Below are positions 44,280 through 57,780 of a stretch of DNA of 64,000 nucleotides, piece by piece. Below the pieces are notes generated by a model, which saw only the letters and a list, made by a program, of their open reading frames with translations, searched no databases and had not been told where the DNA came from. A program made the translations under genes and the position numbers. The first letter of the stretch is position 1, and every line of letters starts with the position of its first letter. Origin of the DNA: Puccinia triticina. Lineage: Eukaryota > Basidiomycota > Pucciniomycetes > Pucciniales > Pucciniaceae. The stretch is taken from NCBI RefSeq assembly GCF_026914185.1, contig NC_070573.1, forward strand, positions 2,108,001 to 2,172,000, read 5' to 3'.

Positions 44280-45860
44280 GCTTCATACAGGCAACAGAGC
44301 ACCGTATGGATCTTCAAATTAAGAAGATTCGAGAAGAATCGGAGGCTTACTGGCAACCGATGAGCACAGACTCAATCCTTCAGTATCAAGACTCTACATC
44401 CCCGTTTTTCAGCGTTCCGACCTACTAAACACCCGTCGCGATAAAATAACTTGAATCAATCATGTTCTTTAGCTCTCAAACATACCTGAAGCTCACAAGA
44501 CTCACGCGCATGCAGGTTGAGTTTTCTTTTTTGCTTGTAGTAATGCCAGCGCAAGTGGTATGCCGAATGACCTTCGATCGGCACGATGACAGTCAAACGG
44601 TGCCTGTATGTTGTACGGTCTGCTTACCTGATGATCGAAGCTTCTTCAGCGATCTGTACACCTACCACGACCCCCATAAGCTGTTTAAACATAATACATA
44701 GATGTATAAAAAGAAAAGAAGGAGTACTTGATTCAGTCAGGCCGGTCACAAGAGGACTGCAGATCAAATTAATTGAACCTCAAAAGCAAATACTTACAAA
44801 GAGCGAGACCAATTTCCATACGGCAAGGTTGATTGTGATCGAAGCAGAGTTGTATTCGAGGTGTATAGTTGTTCGGCAGAAGGGAGGCCGAGCACGTTAC
44901 TGTGCTGGCTGAGACCCACCAGGGCCGGACAACTCAAGCCCGAACGCGTGTTTAGGCCCGCGCCCGCACCTGTAATTATGTAAACCCTCAACTTTCAATG
45001 CACTAGACCCCCCGCGCGACTTGACCAAGCAAACCGACGCGCGCGAGTCCAAATGAGAGCAACATGGCGCTGCGCGCTCCGCCCTCCGCGATTTTATCAA
45101 GATTTCACAGACAAAGAACATGAGGACGTACCGCGGATCTGCGCACCTCTCAGAGACACTGTAAATAACTTCAAGACCACAGTATACATGAAATATCCCG
45201 GCCAGTTACATGAAAATAAAAACTTTACACCGGAACCTCACTGCCTACATGATGATGAGAAGGCAGGGGTTGATTTCAGCCAACTCACAGGGATTAAAAT
45301 GTTTGAATTAAATACAAGCTCAATTATTTTGAGAATAATTTGGAAAGCTAGCCACTTTTGGATTAAATATATCTTGTTTGGATTTCTTTCTCACATACTT
45401 TTTATCCCACAGGATATTCTTCACATTGCTATATTTTATTAGGAGTTGTGAGGACTGGAACCCTGAAACAAAGATTCCAGACTGGAATATCAGGCTTAAA
45501 AGTCCAAGATAAACACCAACATTATTGATATGAATTTTATCAACCAAGTTTTTTTTTAGGTTTACTTACCATAACAAAACCTATTTTTTATGGCGTTTGG
45601 GCGCAAAATTTTTATGGCAGGAGTTGCACAATCTTTTTATCATCTAGCCCTGGCTATTGAAAGCCAGAGAGCAATAAAGAATATAAGGTAAAGGAATGTG
45701 TGAACTAGTCATTTCAGATAGTATATATTTATGAAGAAACTGGGCAAGTTGGAAAAAGCATCATCAATAAAAATCACTGTTTGGATATACTTCAACATTT
45801 TTGACCAAGTAAAGAGGCGGGAAAATCAGCAGCTCTTCAATCCATTACGCACAACTCTGG
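44280..45860. other. No gene confirmed; possible spliced transcript on the minus strand
   Basis: Splice-donor-like words (CAGGTAAGC near 44,618, CAGGTATGT near 44,488) and short protein-like pieces (SFGIPLALALLQAKKKTQPA, ending about 44,503) lie on the minus strand, but a phase-consistent model could not be built. From 45,050 the sequence becomes AT-rich. The part before 45,864 should be the 3' end of the element whose LTR follows, yet no pol sequence is seen. Confidence 0.3.
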
Positions 45861-45863
45861 CAC

Positions 45864-46715
45864 ATTGTCTGGGGACAGACAATAAGTTGGGGGAGGATGT
45901 GGTAGACGCTTTAGTTCTGGATGGAAAAATTCAAAAATTTCTAGTTTACATATGTAGTGTTACATTACACCATCTTTTGATACACACACTCCCTTCAGTT
46001 TACATACACAGTTTTACAAAACTGCATGTATATAGCTTACATACTACCCTTTTACATATATATGTGGCTGCGTAGCAACCAGCCAGCCTCATATGCAGCT
46101 GTGTAGCAACCACAAGCCACTTATTACAGTAACCCAGCAACCACAAGCCACTTATTACAGTAACCCAGCAACCACAAGCCACATTAATAAAGCGGCATAG
46201 TAACCATGGGGCTGTGCAAGTCAATCAAGCAGACTACACAGCAATACAGAAAGCTGTGCAGGTCACTTGAGAAGACTCCATAGCAACCAGAGGGCTGTGT
46301 AAGCCACACTTGTAACTAGATCACCAGCTAAATTTGCTCATGTATACACTGCCACACTGTACATAGCTGTATTTGCACAGCACTTGTAAAGGCACACCAG
46401 CCAAAACCCCTCATGTACATAGACCACCAGCATAAATGCCTCACATTTTCCTATATAAGGAGGGGCTCTCTCTTCCTTTTTCCCCCATCCATCCACGGAA
46501 GGAGATCATTCCCCCCACGAGATTCAAATAAATTGTCACCCTCACACTCTCCGCCACATACTAAAATACTAGCTTTATATTTTGAAATACACAGTCCATT
46601 GTGAGCCACTTGTGAGAAAATTATTCAACTACACTAGACCACTGTCTTCTTGCTTCCAGCCTAGCTGGGGGTGTTGTCAGTCTTTGTCTTTCAGAGAAGC
46701 AGGGGTTTCCCCACA
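45864..46715 (+). repeat. Gypsy-type hairpin, polypurine tract and LTR
   Basis: The hairpin ATTGTCTG-GGGA-CAGACAAT (45,864-45,883) is followed by AAGTTGGGGGAGG (45,884-45,896) and an LTR beginning TGTGGTAGACGC at 45,898. It plausibly ends CCCCACA at 46,715 (TGTGG/CCACA ends, 818 bp). A TATA box CTATATAAGG lies at 46,451-46,460. A 31-bp unit (CCACAAGCCACTTATTACAG...) is repeated about 2.5 times near 46,108-46,180. The LTR abuts the truncated Copia-1. Confidence 0.65.
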
Positions 46716-46730
46716 CATACTTCTCTAAAT

Positions 46731-48870
46731 TCAGCCATAAGAGGTGCAAACCGCTTTTGGAGTCTCACAGCGGAGTTTTAGTGTTGAGGTTGTTTTGAGA
46801 TAATTAAGAATGCGTACGGCTGCGTACCAGTGTGAGAGAGATGGATTGCGTAAGTATTGGGACAGTTTGTTGACGGCAAAGGCTATATCTGGGTGAGTGC
46901 ACTGTGAGATCCAGAGCAATGAGCTTATGATTTGGGGATAAGGCCCAGGTGAGGAGGGGTCAGAGGAGGTTCGATGGGTGAGGTTCTTGAAGTATGAGTC
47001 AGTCGGGGTAGAAACTGAGTGGGTAATACCGTCAAGAAATTGAGAGGAGATCTCGTCGATGTAGTGGGATTGATTGAGGAAGACATGCTTGCTGGCTGTG
47101 TTGCGGGTGATTTTAATTGACAGGAAGTGATGTAGGTCCTCATCGGCACCAATGGTGAATTGTTTGCCTACGGAGGAGATAATGGAGTCAACAAAGTAGG
47201 GTTCGCCGACTATAGCAAGCTCGTCGACGTGTGTGGTGATTGTGCCGATGAGCTTGCCTGATTCCAGTTTAAAATAGAGAGTTGGGTCGTAGGCCGAGAT
47301 CGAGTAAGGCTTTGTGTAGTTTGATGTTCCACTGTCTGGGAGATTGTTTGAGACCATACAGCAAGCGACTAACTTCTCACACCCAGTCCGGGTGCTGAGA
47401 ATCTTCGACGCCCGGCGGCTGTTCCATGAATACTGGTTTGTCGAGATGGCCATTAAGGAAGGCTGTCTTGAAGTCAACTTGGCGGCCTTTCCAGTTTTGA
47501 CTGCCAAGGAGACTGAGGATGAGTCGGAGCGTTTCAAGTTGGAGGGTGGGTGAGAAAACTTCGTCATAGTCTAACCCCTGCACCTGGGAATACCCCATGG
47601 CAACTAAACGGGCCTTGAGTTTTTGAATTGTTCGATCTGGGCGGCGTTTGATTTTGAACACCCACTTGGATTTGATGATCTTGCGTTTGGCGGGACGTGG
47701 GACCAGCTTCCAGGTGGACATTCCGAGAAGAGAAGCGTACTCTTCGTCGGCTGCTTTCAGCCAGCGGAGATTGTTTGGTGATTTGAGAACTTGACGCCAG
47801 GTTTTTGGGGTGTCAAGCTCCTCGTCGGTGTTGGTGGTTTTGGCCCAGTGGCCGAGACAATCTGGAGGATTGTGCTGACGGGTCAAGGTACACTTAGGCG
47901 GGGAATTACGAGGGGGTGAAGGGGAAGGGGAAGAGGGACAGGGGGGGAGATCAGGGAGAGAAATGAAAGTGAGATCATCCGTCGATGAGGAGATAGGGGA
48001 CGGAGATCTTACCTCAATCTCTGTGACTGGAAGAGATGGATTTGGAGATGGAAGAGATGGAACGGATGGGCAGGCAGGTACGGCGATTGGCCAGGAGACT
48101 TCTACCAACAGTTGTTTTGGAGAGGGTGTCAGCGGTGCTCCATATGGGAAGGTTCGCTTGTCAAAAACAATGTCGCGGGACTTGATGATTTGACGTTTTT
48201 CCAAGTCCCACAGACGGTTTCTGTTGCCGTCTGAGAGGTAGGAAAGTAGGATGGACGATTGGGCTTTGGGGTTGAGTTTCTTTCGATTGGGTTCAGGTAC
48301 CTTGTACCAGGTCAGGCAGCCGAAGGGGTGGATCGCTGAGAGGTTGACCGGTTGTTGATTCAGAATGGAGGCTGGTGAGTTGAAACCCGCCGGAGTGTGG
48401 CATGGGAAATTGTTGTAAGGGAAAAGGGAATGTCGTAGAGCGTCTACCCAGAACGATTTTGGGAGATGAGCGGTGAGCAGAGAAGATTGGACAAAATTGT
48501 GGATGGTCCGGTTAGTTCTCTCGGCTACGCCGTTGAGCTGAGGAGAATGAGGTGGGCCGGGGTTGTGCCTTATGCCGGAAATGATGAGATAGGTTGTGAA
48601 TTCAGCGGAGAGATACTTGCCGCCATTGTCAGTTTGGAGAGGTTGAATTTTGTGAGAACCGGATTTTTCAAAGAAAGCGCGGAAGATCTTGAAGCAGGAA
48701 AATGAGTCGGATTTGTTCTTCATTGGGTAGACTGTGAGGAATTTGGAATAGTCGTCCACAAACGTAATGAAGTACCGGTAACCCTTGCGTGAGTTTACTT
48801 CATAGGAGGCAACGTCGGAGTGTATGAGTTGGCCGGGGATGGTGGAGCGGTACGGAGCGCGGGAATGGAA
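46731..48870 (-). pseudogene. Copia-1 Pol fragment (integrase and RT), broken at both ends
   Basis: Ty1/copia polyprotein remnant. From the truncated 5' side at about 48,870: HSRAPYRSTIPGQLIHSD and VDDYSKFL (integrase core), QTDNGGKYLS and NGVAERTNRT (further DDE residues), a Pro/Ser-rich linker, then RT from WKAADEEYASL-like WLKAADEEYASLLGM and KSKWVFKIKR to VDFKTAFLNGHL. An in-frame TGA after HPDWV (47,377-47,379) is followed by LLYGLKQSPRQW. The frame then shifts and continues SAYDPTLYFKLESGK with THVDELAIVG, where the second Asp of the YVDD box is Glu (47,220-47,222). RT ends at 46,731 without RNase H. Gag and protease are missing beyond 48,870, where repeat R begins at 48,882. Confidence 0.9.
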
Positions 48871-48881
48871 ACACTACAAAC

Positions 48882-49075
48882 ATGGATGAATTTGGGAAGG
48901 CATATATTGATCGATATGGCATATATTGATCAAATTATATTGATCTTTTTTTTTTTTTGAAATTTCTCTTAAATTTGTTTCTTTCCTGCAACATCATAAC
49001 CCTTCTATCATCTCTCTTTCTCTTGATTTCCTCCTTTCTAAGTTTTCAACCATAGTAAAAGCTTCATTTTGTTAC
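48882..49075 (+). repeat. AT-rich repeat (R), second copy
   Basis: Starts ATGGATGAATTTG, then three TATTGATC-type motifs, a T-run and a pyrimidine-rich tail, in the same order as the minus-strand copy ending at 150. It begins 12 bp after the last Copia-1 coding sequence. Confidence 0.6.
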
Positions 49076-49380
49076 CAGATCAAATAGGTCATTTTTACAT
49101 ACTTGTATGAATTATTCCTGAGAAAAAATAGTCTGTTAAGTCAGGCAGGGAGGGGGAGAGGGGAGGAGGAATGGGGAGGCATGAATTATTGTGACTTGAA
49201 CCTTGCAGAAGTGTTGAAATCTACTTTCCAAAAAAAAAAAAAAAAACAATCAGTCTCAATATATCATGCTACATCAATTTTGTTCAAATTTAATGGCTTT
49301 TATATATGACTCATCATATCCAATATCCTAAATTTCTACTAGGCCTGAGATTGATTTAGCATTTGTACTAGATTTGAGTA
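49076..49380. other. No gene; flank of the satellite array
   Basis: Contains a G-rich stretch near 49,145-49,180 and an A-run near 49,229. No homology recognised. Confidence 0.4.
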
Positions 49381-49394
49381 GGGTGTCTTATATC

Positions 49395-52300
49395 ATGGAA
49401 GAACTCCCACGCTGCGCTGAGGTATGGTGGGAGAAACACCAGTAAGCTACCAAATCAGTGATATTTTGCAACTGATCACATTGTGGTTGCTACATTTGGA
49501 GGTTTTAAGGTCATTCGAGGTACACCATGATCCGTTGAGGCCATTTGATCATTTTTGTACCAATATCATGGAAGAACTCCCACGCTGCCCTGAGATATAG
49601 TGGCGGGAACACCATAAAACTACCAAATTAGTTATATTTGGCAACTGATCACATTGTGGCTGCTACATTTGGGGGTTTTGTGGTAATTAAAGGTACAAGG
49701 TGAATCTTTAAGGGCATGTGAACATTTTGGTACCAATATCATGGAAGAACTCCCAGACTGCGCTGAGATATAGTGGGAGAAACAGCAGGATACTACCAAA
49801 TTAGTGATGTTTGGCAACGGATCACATTGTAGCTGCTACATTTGTGGGTTTTGTGGTCATTCAAGGTACAAATTGCGACTTTGAGGGCATGTGAAAATTT
49901 TGGTACCAATATCATGGAAGAACTCCCAAGCTGCCCTGAGATATAGTGGCAGAAACACCAAGAAACTACCAAATTAGTCATATTTGGCTACTGATGACAT
50001 TGTGGCTGCTACATTTGGGGGTTTTGTGGTTGTTCAAGGTACACAGTGAATCTTTGACCTCATTTGATCATTTTGGTACCAACATCATGGAAGAACTCCC
50101 ATGCTGCACTCAGATATAGTGGCAGAAACACCAAGAAACTACCAAATTAGTGATATTTGGCAACTGATCACATTGTGGCTGCTACATTTGGGGGTTTTGT
50201 GGTCATTCAAGGTACACAATGAGTCTTTAAGGGCATGTGAAAATTTTGGTACCACTATCATGGAAGAACTACCATGCTGCGCTGGGATATAGTGGCAGAA
50301 CACCAAGAAACTACCAAATTAGTGATATTTGGCAACTGATCACATTGTGGCTGCTACATTTGGAGGTTTTGTGGTCATTCAAGGTACAAAGTGAATTTTT
50401 GAGGGCATGTGAACATTGTGGTACCAATATCATGGAAGAACTCCCATGCTTCACTGAGATATAGTGGCAGAAACACCAAGAAACTACCAAATTAGTCATA
50501 TTTGGCAACTGATCACATTGTGGCTGCTACATTTGGAGGTTTTGAGGTCATTCAAGGTACACCATGATCCCTTGAGGCCATTTGATCATTTTTATACCAC
50601 TCCCATGCTTTCCTGAGATATAGTGGCAGAATCACCAAGAAACTACCAAATTAGTGATATTTGGCAACTGATCACATTGTGGCTGCTACATTTGGAGGTT
50701 TTGTGGTCATTCAACGGACACAATGAATCTTTGAGGTATGTGAACATTGTTTTACCAATATCATGGAAGAACTCCCATGCTGCGCTGAGATATAGTGGCA
50801 GAAACACCAAGAAGCTAGCAAATTAGTGATATTTGGCAACTGATGACATTGTGGCTGCTACATTTGGGGGTTTTGTGGTCATTCAAAGTACACCATGATC
50901 CCTTGAGGCCATTTGATCATTTTTATACCAATATCATGGAAGAAATCCCATGCTGCACTGAGATATAGTGGCAGAAACACCAAGAAACTACCAAATTAGT
51001 CATATTTGGCAACTGATCACATTGTGGCTGCTACATTTGGGGGTTTTGTAGTCATTCAAGGTACACAATGAATCTCTGAGGGAATTTGAACATTTTGGTA
51101 CCAATATCATGGAAGAACTCCCACACTGCGCTGAGATATAGTGGCAGAAACACCAAGAAACTACCAAATTAGTCATATTTGGCAACTGATCACATTGTGG
51201 CTGCTACATTTAACAGTTTTGAGGCCATTCAAGGTACACCATGATTCCTTGAGGCCATTTGATCATTTTTATACCAATATCATGAAAGAACTCCCATGCT
51301 GCACTGAAATATAGGCGCAGAAACACCAAGAAACTAACAAATTAGTGATACTTGGCAACTGATCACATTGTGGCTGCTACATTTGGGGGACTTGTGGTCA
51401 TTCGAGGTACACAATGAATCTTTGAGGGCATGTGAACATTTTGGTACCAATATCATGAAAGAACTCCCATGCTGTGCTGAGATATAGTGGCAAAAACACC
51501 AATAAACTACCAAATTGGTGATATTTGGCAACTGATCACATTGTGGCTGCTACATTTGGGGGTTTTGTGATCATTCAAGGTACACAATAAATATTTCAGG
51601 GAATGTGAACATTTTGGTACCAATATCATGGAAGAACTCCCACGCTGCGCTGAGATATAGTGGGAGAAACACCTGGAAACTACCAAATTAGTGATATTTG
51701 GCAACGGATCACATTGTAGCTGCTATATTTGGGGGTTTTGAGGTCATTCAATGTAAACAGTGAATCTTTGAGGGCATGCGAAAATTTTGGTAGCAATATG
51801 ATGGAAGAACTCTCTTGCTGCACTGAGATATAGTGGCAGAAACAGGAAGAAACTACCAAATTAGTCATATTTGGCAACTGATCACATTGTGGCTGCTTCA
51901 TTTGGGAGTTTTGTGATTGTTCAAGGTACACAATGGATTTTTGAGGGCATGTGATCATTTGGGTACCAATATCATGGAAGAACTCCCACGCTGAGTTGAG
52001 ATATAGGGGCAGAAACACCAAGAAACTACCAAATTAGTGATATTTGGCAACTGATCAAATTGTGGCTGCTACATTTGGGGGTTTTGTGGTCATTCAAGGT
52101 ACACAGTGAATCTTTGAGGGCATGTGAACATTTTGGTAGCAATACCATGGAAGAACTCCCACGCTGCCCTGAGATATAGTGGGAGAAACACCAGGAAACT
52201 ACCAAATTAGTAATATTTCACCACAGATCACATTGTAGCTAATAAATTTGGGGGTTTTGTGGTCATTAAAGGTACACAGTGAATCTTTGAGGGACCATTT

Positions 52301-52995
52301 TGGCACCAATATCATGGAAGAACTCCCTTGCTGCAATGAGATATAGTGGGAGGAACACCAAGAAACTACCAAATTAGTGATATTTGGCAACTGATCACAT
52401 TGTGGTTGCTACATTTGGAGGTTTTGAGGTCATTCAAGGTACAACATGATCCCTTGAGGCCATTTAATCATTTCAGTATCAATATAATGGAAGAACTCCC
52501 ACGCAGTGCTGAGATATAGTGGCAGAAACACCAAGAAACTATCAAATTAGTGGTATTTGGCAACGGATCACATTGTAGCTGCTATATTTGGGGTTTTCGT
52601 GGTTATTGAAGGTGCAAATTGAGTCTTTGAGGGCAGTTGAACATTTTGGTGCCAATATCATTAAAGAAATCCCAGGTTGGGCTGAGATATAGTTGCAGAA
52701 ACACCAAGAAAGTACCAAATTAGTCATATTTGGCAACCAATCACATTGTGGCTGCTACATTTGGGGGTTTTGTGGTCATTCAAGGTACACAGTGAATCTT
52801 TGAGGTCATGTGAACATTTTGGTACCAACATCATGGAAGAACTCCCACGCTGGGCTGAGATATAGGGGCAGAAACACCAGGAAACTACCAAACTAGTCAT
52901 ATTTGGCAACTGATCACATTGTGGCTGCTACATTTGGGGGTTTTGTGGTCATTCAAGGTAAAAAATGAATCTTTGAGGGCATTTGATCATTTCCA
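49395..52995 (+). repeat. 173-bp satellite, left arm (about 21 monomers)
   Basis: Monomers recur every ~173 bp with ordered words ATATCATGGAAGAACTCCC, GAGATATAGTGGCAGAAACA, CTACCAAATTAGT, GGCAACTGATCACATTGTGG and GGTTTTGTGGTCATTCAAGG. Monomers differ by scattered substitutions and small indels. Weak open frames of ~60 codons in nearly every monomer are satellite artefacts. This arm runs head-on against the right arm. Confidence 0.97.
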
Positions 52996-53250
52996 TGGCA
53001 AATTAGTTTCAAAAGGCCTTGTATGCATGTAGCATATCAAAGATGATATTGAATATCTTGGGGAAATGTAAGGTCACACCAACTTAACAATACGTGAAGG
53101 ATGTCATTATGAGAGAGGTGAGGGGTCAATGATTTTCCATTTTTGAAATAAAGTACATTGGGAGATTTCTGGGAGACTTCTGATAATATCAATGCGACAC
53201 ACACCATTCTTTTCTTGCTGAAAAAAAGACGTTGCAAGTTTGAGGATTAA
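52996..53250. other. Unique centre of the inverted satellite array
   Basis: About 255 bp with no similarity to the monomer separate the two arms. No obvious gene, hairpin or terminal repeat is visible in it. Confidence 0.7.
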
Positions 53251-55986
53251 TCCAGGAGTTCTTCCATGATATTGGTACCGGAATTATACAATGCCCTTAC
53301 AGATTTGTTGTGTGCCTTGCATTACCACAAAACCTCCAAATGTGGCAGCTACAATGTGATTGGTGGCCAACTATCACTAATTTGGTAGTTTCCTGGTGTT
53401 TCTCCCACTATATCTCAGGGCAGCGTGGGAGTTCTTCCATGGTATTGCTACCAAAATGTTCACATGCCCTCAAAGATTCACTGTGTACCTTGAATGACCA
53501 CAAAACCCCCAAATGTAGCAGCCACAATGTGATCCTTTGCCCAATGTCACTAATTTGGTAGTTTCCTGGTGTTTCTCCCACTATATCTCAGCGCAGCGTG
53601 GGAGTTCTTCCATGATATTGGTACCAAAACGTTCAAATGCCCCAAAGATTCACTTTGTACCTTTAGTGACCACAAAACCCCCAAATATAGCAGCTACAAT
53701 GTGATTGGTTGGCAAATATCACTATTTTGGTAGTTTCTTGGTGTTTCTTCCACTATATCTCAGCGCAGCATGGGAGTTCTTCCATGATTTTGGAATCAAA
53801 ATTTTCACATGCCCTCAAAGATTCATTATGTACCTTGAATGACGACAAAACCCCCAAACGTAGCAGCCAAAATGTGATCAGTTGCCAAATATGACTAATT
53901 TGGTAGTTTCTTGGTGTTTCTGCCACTATATCTCAGCGCAGGATGTGAGTTCTTCCATGATGTTGGTACCAAAATGTTCACATGCCCTCAAAGTCTCAAT
54001 TTGTTTTTCAAATGACCACAAAACTCCCAAAAGTAGCAGCTACAATGTGATCCGTTGCCAAATATCACTAATTTGGTAGTTTCCTGGTGTTTCTGCCACC
54101 ATATCTCAGCACAGCATGGAAGTTTTTCCATGATATTGGTACCAAAATGTTGAAATTCCCTCAAAGATTCATTGTGTACCTTGAATGACCACAAAACCCC
54201 CAAATGAAGCAGCCATAATGTGATCAGTTGCCAAATACGACTAATTTGGTAGTTTCTTGGTGTTTCTGCCACTATATCCCAGCGCAGGAGGGGACTTCTT
54301 CCATGATGTTGGTACCAAAATGTTCACATGCCCTCAAAGTCTCAATTTGTACCTCAAATGACCACAAAACTCCCAAAAGTAGCAGCTACAATGTGATCCG
54401 TTGCCAAATATGACTAATTTGGTAGTTTCATGGTGTTTCTGCCACTATATCCCAGCGCAGCATGGGATTTCTTCCATGATATTGGTACAAAAATGATCAA
54501 ATGCGTCAAAGATTCACTGTTTCCCTTGAATGACCACAAAACCCCCAAACGTAGCAGCTGCAATGGGATCAGTTGCCAAATATCACTAATTTGGTAGAGT
54601 TCTTGGTATTTCTGCCACTATATCTCAGCCCAGCATGGGAGTTCTTCCATGATATTGGTACCAAACTGTTCACATTCCCTCAAAGATTCATTGTGTACCT
54701 TGAATGACCACAAAACCCCCAAATGAAGCAGCCATAATGTGATCAGTTGCCAAACACGACTAATTTGGTAGTTTCTTGGTGTTTCTGCCACTATATCTCA
54801 GCGCAGCATGGGAGTTCTTCCATGATATTGGTACAAAAATGATCAACTGGCCTCAAGGGATCATGGTTTCCCTTGAATGACCTCAAAACCTCCAAATGTA
54901 GCAGCCAAAATGTGATCACTTGCCAAATATCACTAATTTGGTAGTTTCTTGGTGTTTCTGCCCCTATATCTCAACCCAGCGTGGGAATTCTTCCATGATA
55001 TTGGTACCCAAATGATCACATGCCCTCAGAGATTCATTGGGTACCTTAAATGACCACAAAACCCCCAAATGTAGCAGCCACAATGTGATCCTTTGCCAAA
55101 TATCACTAATTTGGTAGTCTCCTGGTGTTTCTCCCACTATATCTCAGGGCAGCGTGGGAGTTCATCCATGGTATTGCTACCAAAATGTTCACATGCCCTC
55201 AAAGATTGACTGTGTACCTTGAATGACCACAAAACCCCCAAATGTAGCAGCCACAATGTGATCCTTTGCCAAATATCACTAAGTTGGTAGTTTCCTGGTG
55301 TTTCTCCCACTATATCTCAGCGCAGCGTGGGAGTTCTTCCATGATATTTGTACCAAAATGTTCAAATGCCCTCAAAGATTCACTTTGTACCTTTAGTGAC
55401 CACAAAACCCCCAAATATATCAGCTACAATGTGATTGGTTGGCAAATATCACTATTTTGGTAGTTTCTTGGTGTTTCTGCCACTATATCTCAGCGCAGCA
55501 TGGGAGTTCTTCCATGATGTTGGTACCAAAATGTTCACATGCCCTCAAAGTCTCAATTTGTACCTCAAATGACGACAAAACCCCCAAAAGTAGCAGCTAC
55601 AATGTGATCTGTTGCCAAATATCACTAATTTGGTAGTTTCCTGGTGTTTCTGCCACTATATCTCAGCACAGCATGGAAGTTTTTCCATGATATTGGTACC
55701 AAAATTATCACATGCCCCTGAAGATTCATTGTTTACCTTGAATGACCACAAAACACCCAAATGTAGCAGCCACAATGTGATCAGTTGCCAAATATGACTA
55801 ATTTGGCAGTTTCTTGGTGTTTCTGCCACTATATCTCAGTGCAGCGTGGAAGTTCTTCCATGATATTGGTACCAAAATGTTCACATGCCCTCAAAGTCTC
55901 AATTTGTACCTTGAATGACCACAAAACCCCCAAATGTAGCAGCCACAATTTGATCAGTTGCCAAATACCACTAATTTGGTAGTTTC
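53251..55986 (-). repeat. 173-bp satellite, right arm (about 16 monomers)
   Basis: The same monomer in reverse complement (GGGAGTTCTTCCATGATAT, TTTGGTAGTTTCCTGGTGTT). It continues after the Copia-2 insertion at 61,999. Both arms begin or end within the same part of the monomer near the centre. Confidence 0.97.
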
Positions 55987-56100
55987 TGTTGTGAGTAGAG
56001 CTCATAAATAATGGATACTTTTCAATCTAGTATGGAAAAGTAGACTAAATGCAAGTATGTGACATGTGCCGCAGTCGAGTACTATGACCATGTCGCAACA
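55987..56100 (-). repeat. Copia-2 3' LTR
   Basis: Runs from TGTTGTGAG to CGCAACA on the plus strand, and is preceded on the minus strand by a polypurine tract. Confidence 0.97.
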
Positions 56101-56111
56101 TCCCCCCCCTT
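56101..56111 (-). promoter_or_regulatory. Copia-2 polypurine tract
   Basis: Minus strand AAGGGGGGGA directly adjoining the 3' LTR, the expected site for plus-strand DNA priming. Confidence 0.85.
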
Positions 56112-56286
56112 GACAAGAAACCAACACTAATATGGAAAATGAAAAACGGAAAAAAAAAAAAAAACAGAAGAGGAACAAAATAAAAGGAATAATAAGGAAA
56201 ATAAAAATAACAACAAATAACATAAGAGGCAGAATGTGTATGGGATAGCTGAGAGTAAAACAGAGGAGAAGAAATGAAAGAAGAAA

Positions 56287-57615
56287 TTAACCCGCATGAC
56301 CTTGAACTACCGCTGCAAGATGTTTGTGTGCTGATTTTCCCAAAGCTTTTGTCAGGATGTCGGCCAGTTGTTCTTTCCCAGGGATCCACGTCAGAGAGGT
56401 TTTTTGTTGAAAGAGAGCTTGGTTTGTAACATAAAAGTCTTGTTCTACGTGTTGTGCCCTCTTGTTGGAAGCGTCCTCACAACCAATCTTCACAGCTGAC
56501 TGATTGTCACAGAGGATTTTCACAACACAATCCGCTCCAATAATGTCCGCCAGTAAGTTCCTGATCCACAGTGTGTGTATAGTGGCGTGTCCAAGTGCCA
56601 TGTACTCCGCCTGGCACGTCGAGCTTGCCACTGTAACCAGTCTGCGTGACACCCACATGATGGGCGCACCGTACAGTCGAATGAGTACACCGTATGATGA
56701 TCTGGAGTTGGGACCTCCCCAGTTTGCATCGACGTAGCAATCCACCGGTGAATGGCAAATCTTAGACGGTTGGATCTTCAGTGGCATGTCCCTTGATTTT
56801 GCTAGGTAGTTGATCAGATGGCGTAGGCCTTTCCAGTGGATCGTTGAGGGTCGGGCTGAGAAACGTGCAAGATAGTTCACACTGTACGTGACATCGGGTC
56901 TAGTTCCAACAGCAACATAGCTGAGACTGCCAATAGCAGATAAGTAATCCGTACTGTTCACTCCCGGCTCTTTGTCGTCAGAGTTAGCAGAATACCCTTC
57001 CGGGAGCCGAGATGATGCAAGAGAGACACCATCCCATTGTTCATTCAGGATTTTCGAGATCAGACAAGGTTGTCGTAGTTCAAAACCATCTTCCGTACGC
57101 GTGATCTTGACTCCCACCATGCTTGAAAGACCTTCTTCCCACTTGATTTCCAAACTTCCTTTTAATTGTGTTTCAAGTAGTTTGAGTGCCTCATCAGAGG
57201 AGCCGGTGACAATACCATTGTCAACGTGAACCCAAATTATTGAACGGTTGACCTTGTTGCTGAGAGTGTAAACACTTGAGTCATAATAACTGGATATGTA
57301 ACCCAGATCAGCTAGAGTACCGCGCAGGTGTTTCCACCAGCATCGAGCAGATTTTTTCATCCCGTAAAGTGCCTTCTTCAGAAGGCACGCTTCCCCTGCT
57401 TCGACGTCTAGCCCTTCAGGCGCCTGTACCCATACTTCTCCATTGATGGGCGCATTCAGGTAAGCCGCCACGAAATCAAAGTTGTAGACGGGCCAGTTAT
57501 TCTTTGCTGCCAGAGTAAGCAGGATGCGCATCAATGTGAAGGTCGCCGTTGGTGCAAACGTGTGCGCAAAATCAGTCCCCTCCTTTTGATTAAATCCTTT
57601 GGCTACGTAACGCAC
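56287..57615 (-). pseudogene. Copia-2 reverse transcriptase and RNase H
   Basis: 442 codons continuing the polyprotein frame. RT motifs: VAKGFNQKEGTDFAHTFAP, NFDFVAAYLNAPI (first Asp), CLLKKALYGMKKSARCWWKH. The YVDD box reads HVDNG, so the second catalytic Asp is Asn (57,217-57,219). RNase H shows YVDANWGG, STCQAEYMAL, LCDNQSAVKI and LADILTKALGK. It ends at 56,287, about 190 bp before the 3' LTR. Upstream the same frame carries TGA codons at 57,679-57,681 (just before LGARWVFAKK) and 57,781-57,783. Confidence 0.95.
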
Positions 57616-57780
57616 CTTGAACTTGATGGAACCATTGGAATTGGTCTTCTTTGCAAAGACCCATCTAGCACCGAGTTTTCAATGTTTGCTCGGTAGGCGG
57701 CGTACAACCCAAACTGATTTTCTCTTCAGGTTGGCCAATTTGGTATTGATAGCCTCCTTCCATCGCGCTGCATCTTTGGA

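Noticed and set aside
49632..55982. Dozens of similar ~60-codon frames (MPNMTNLVVSWCF type)
   Set aside because: They repeat at exactly the satellite period and break at random monomers, so they are satellite artefacts and not a gene family.
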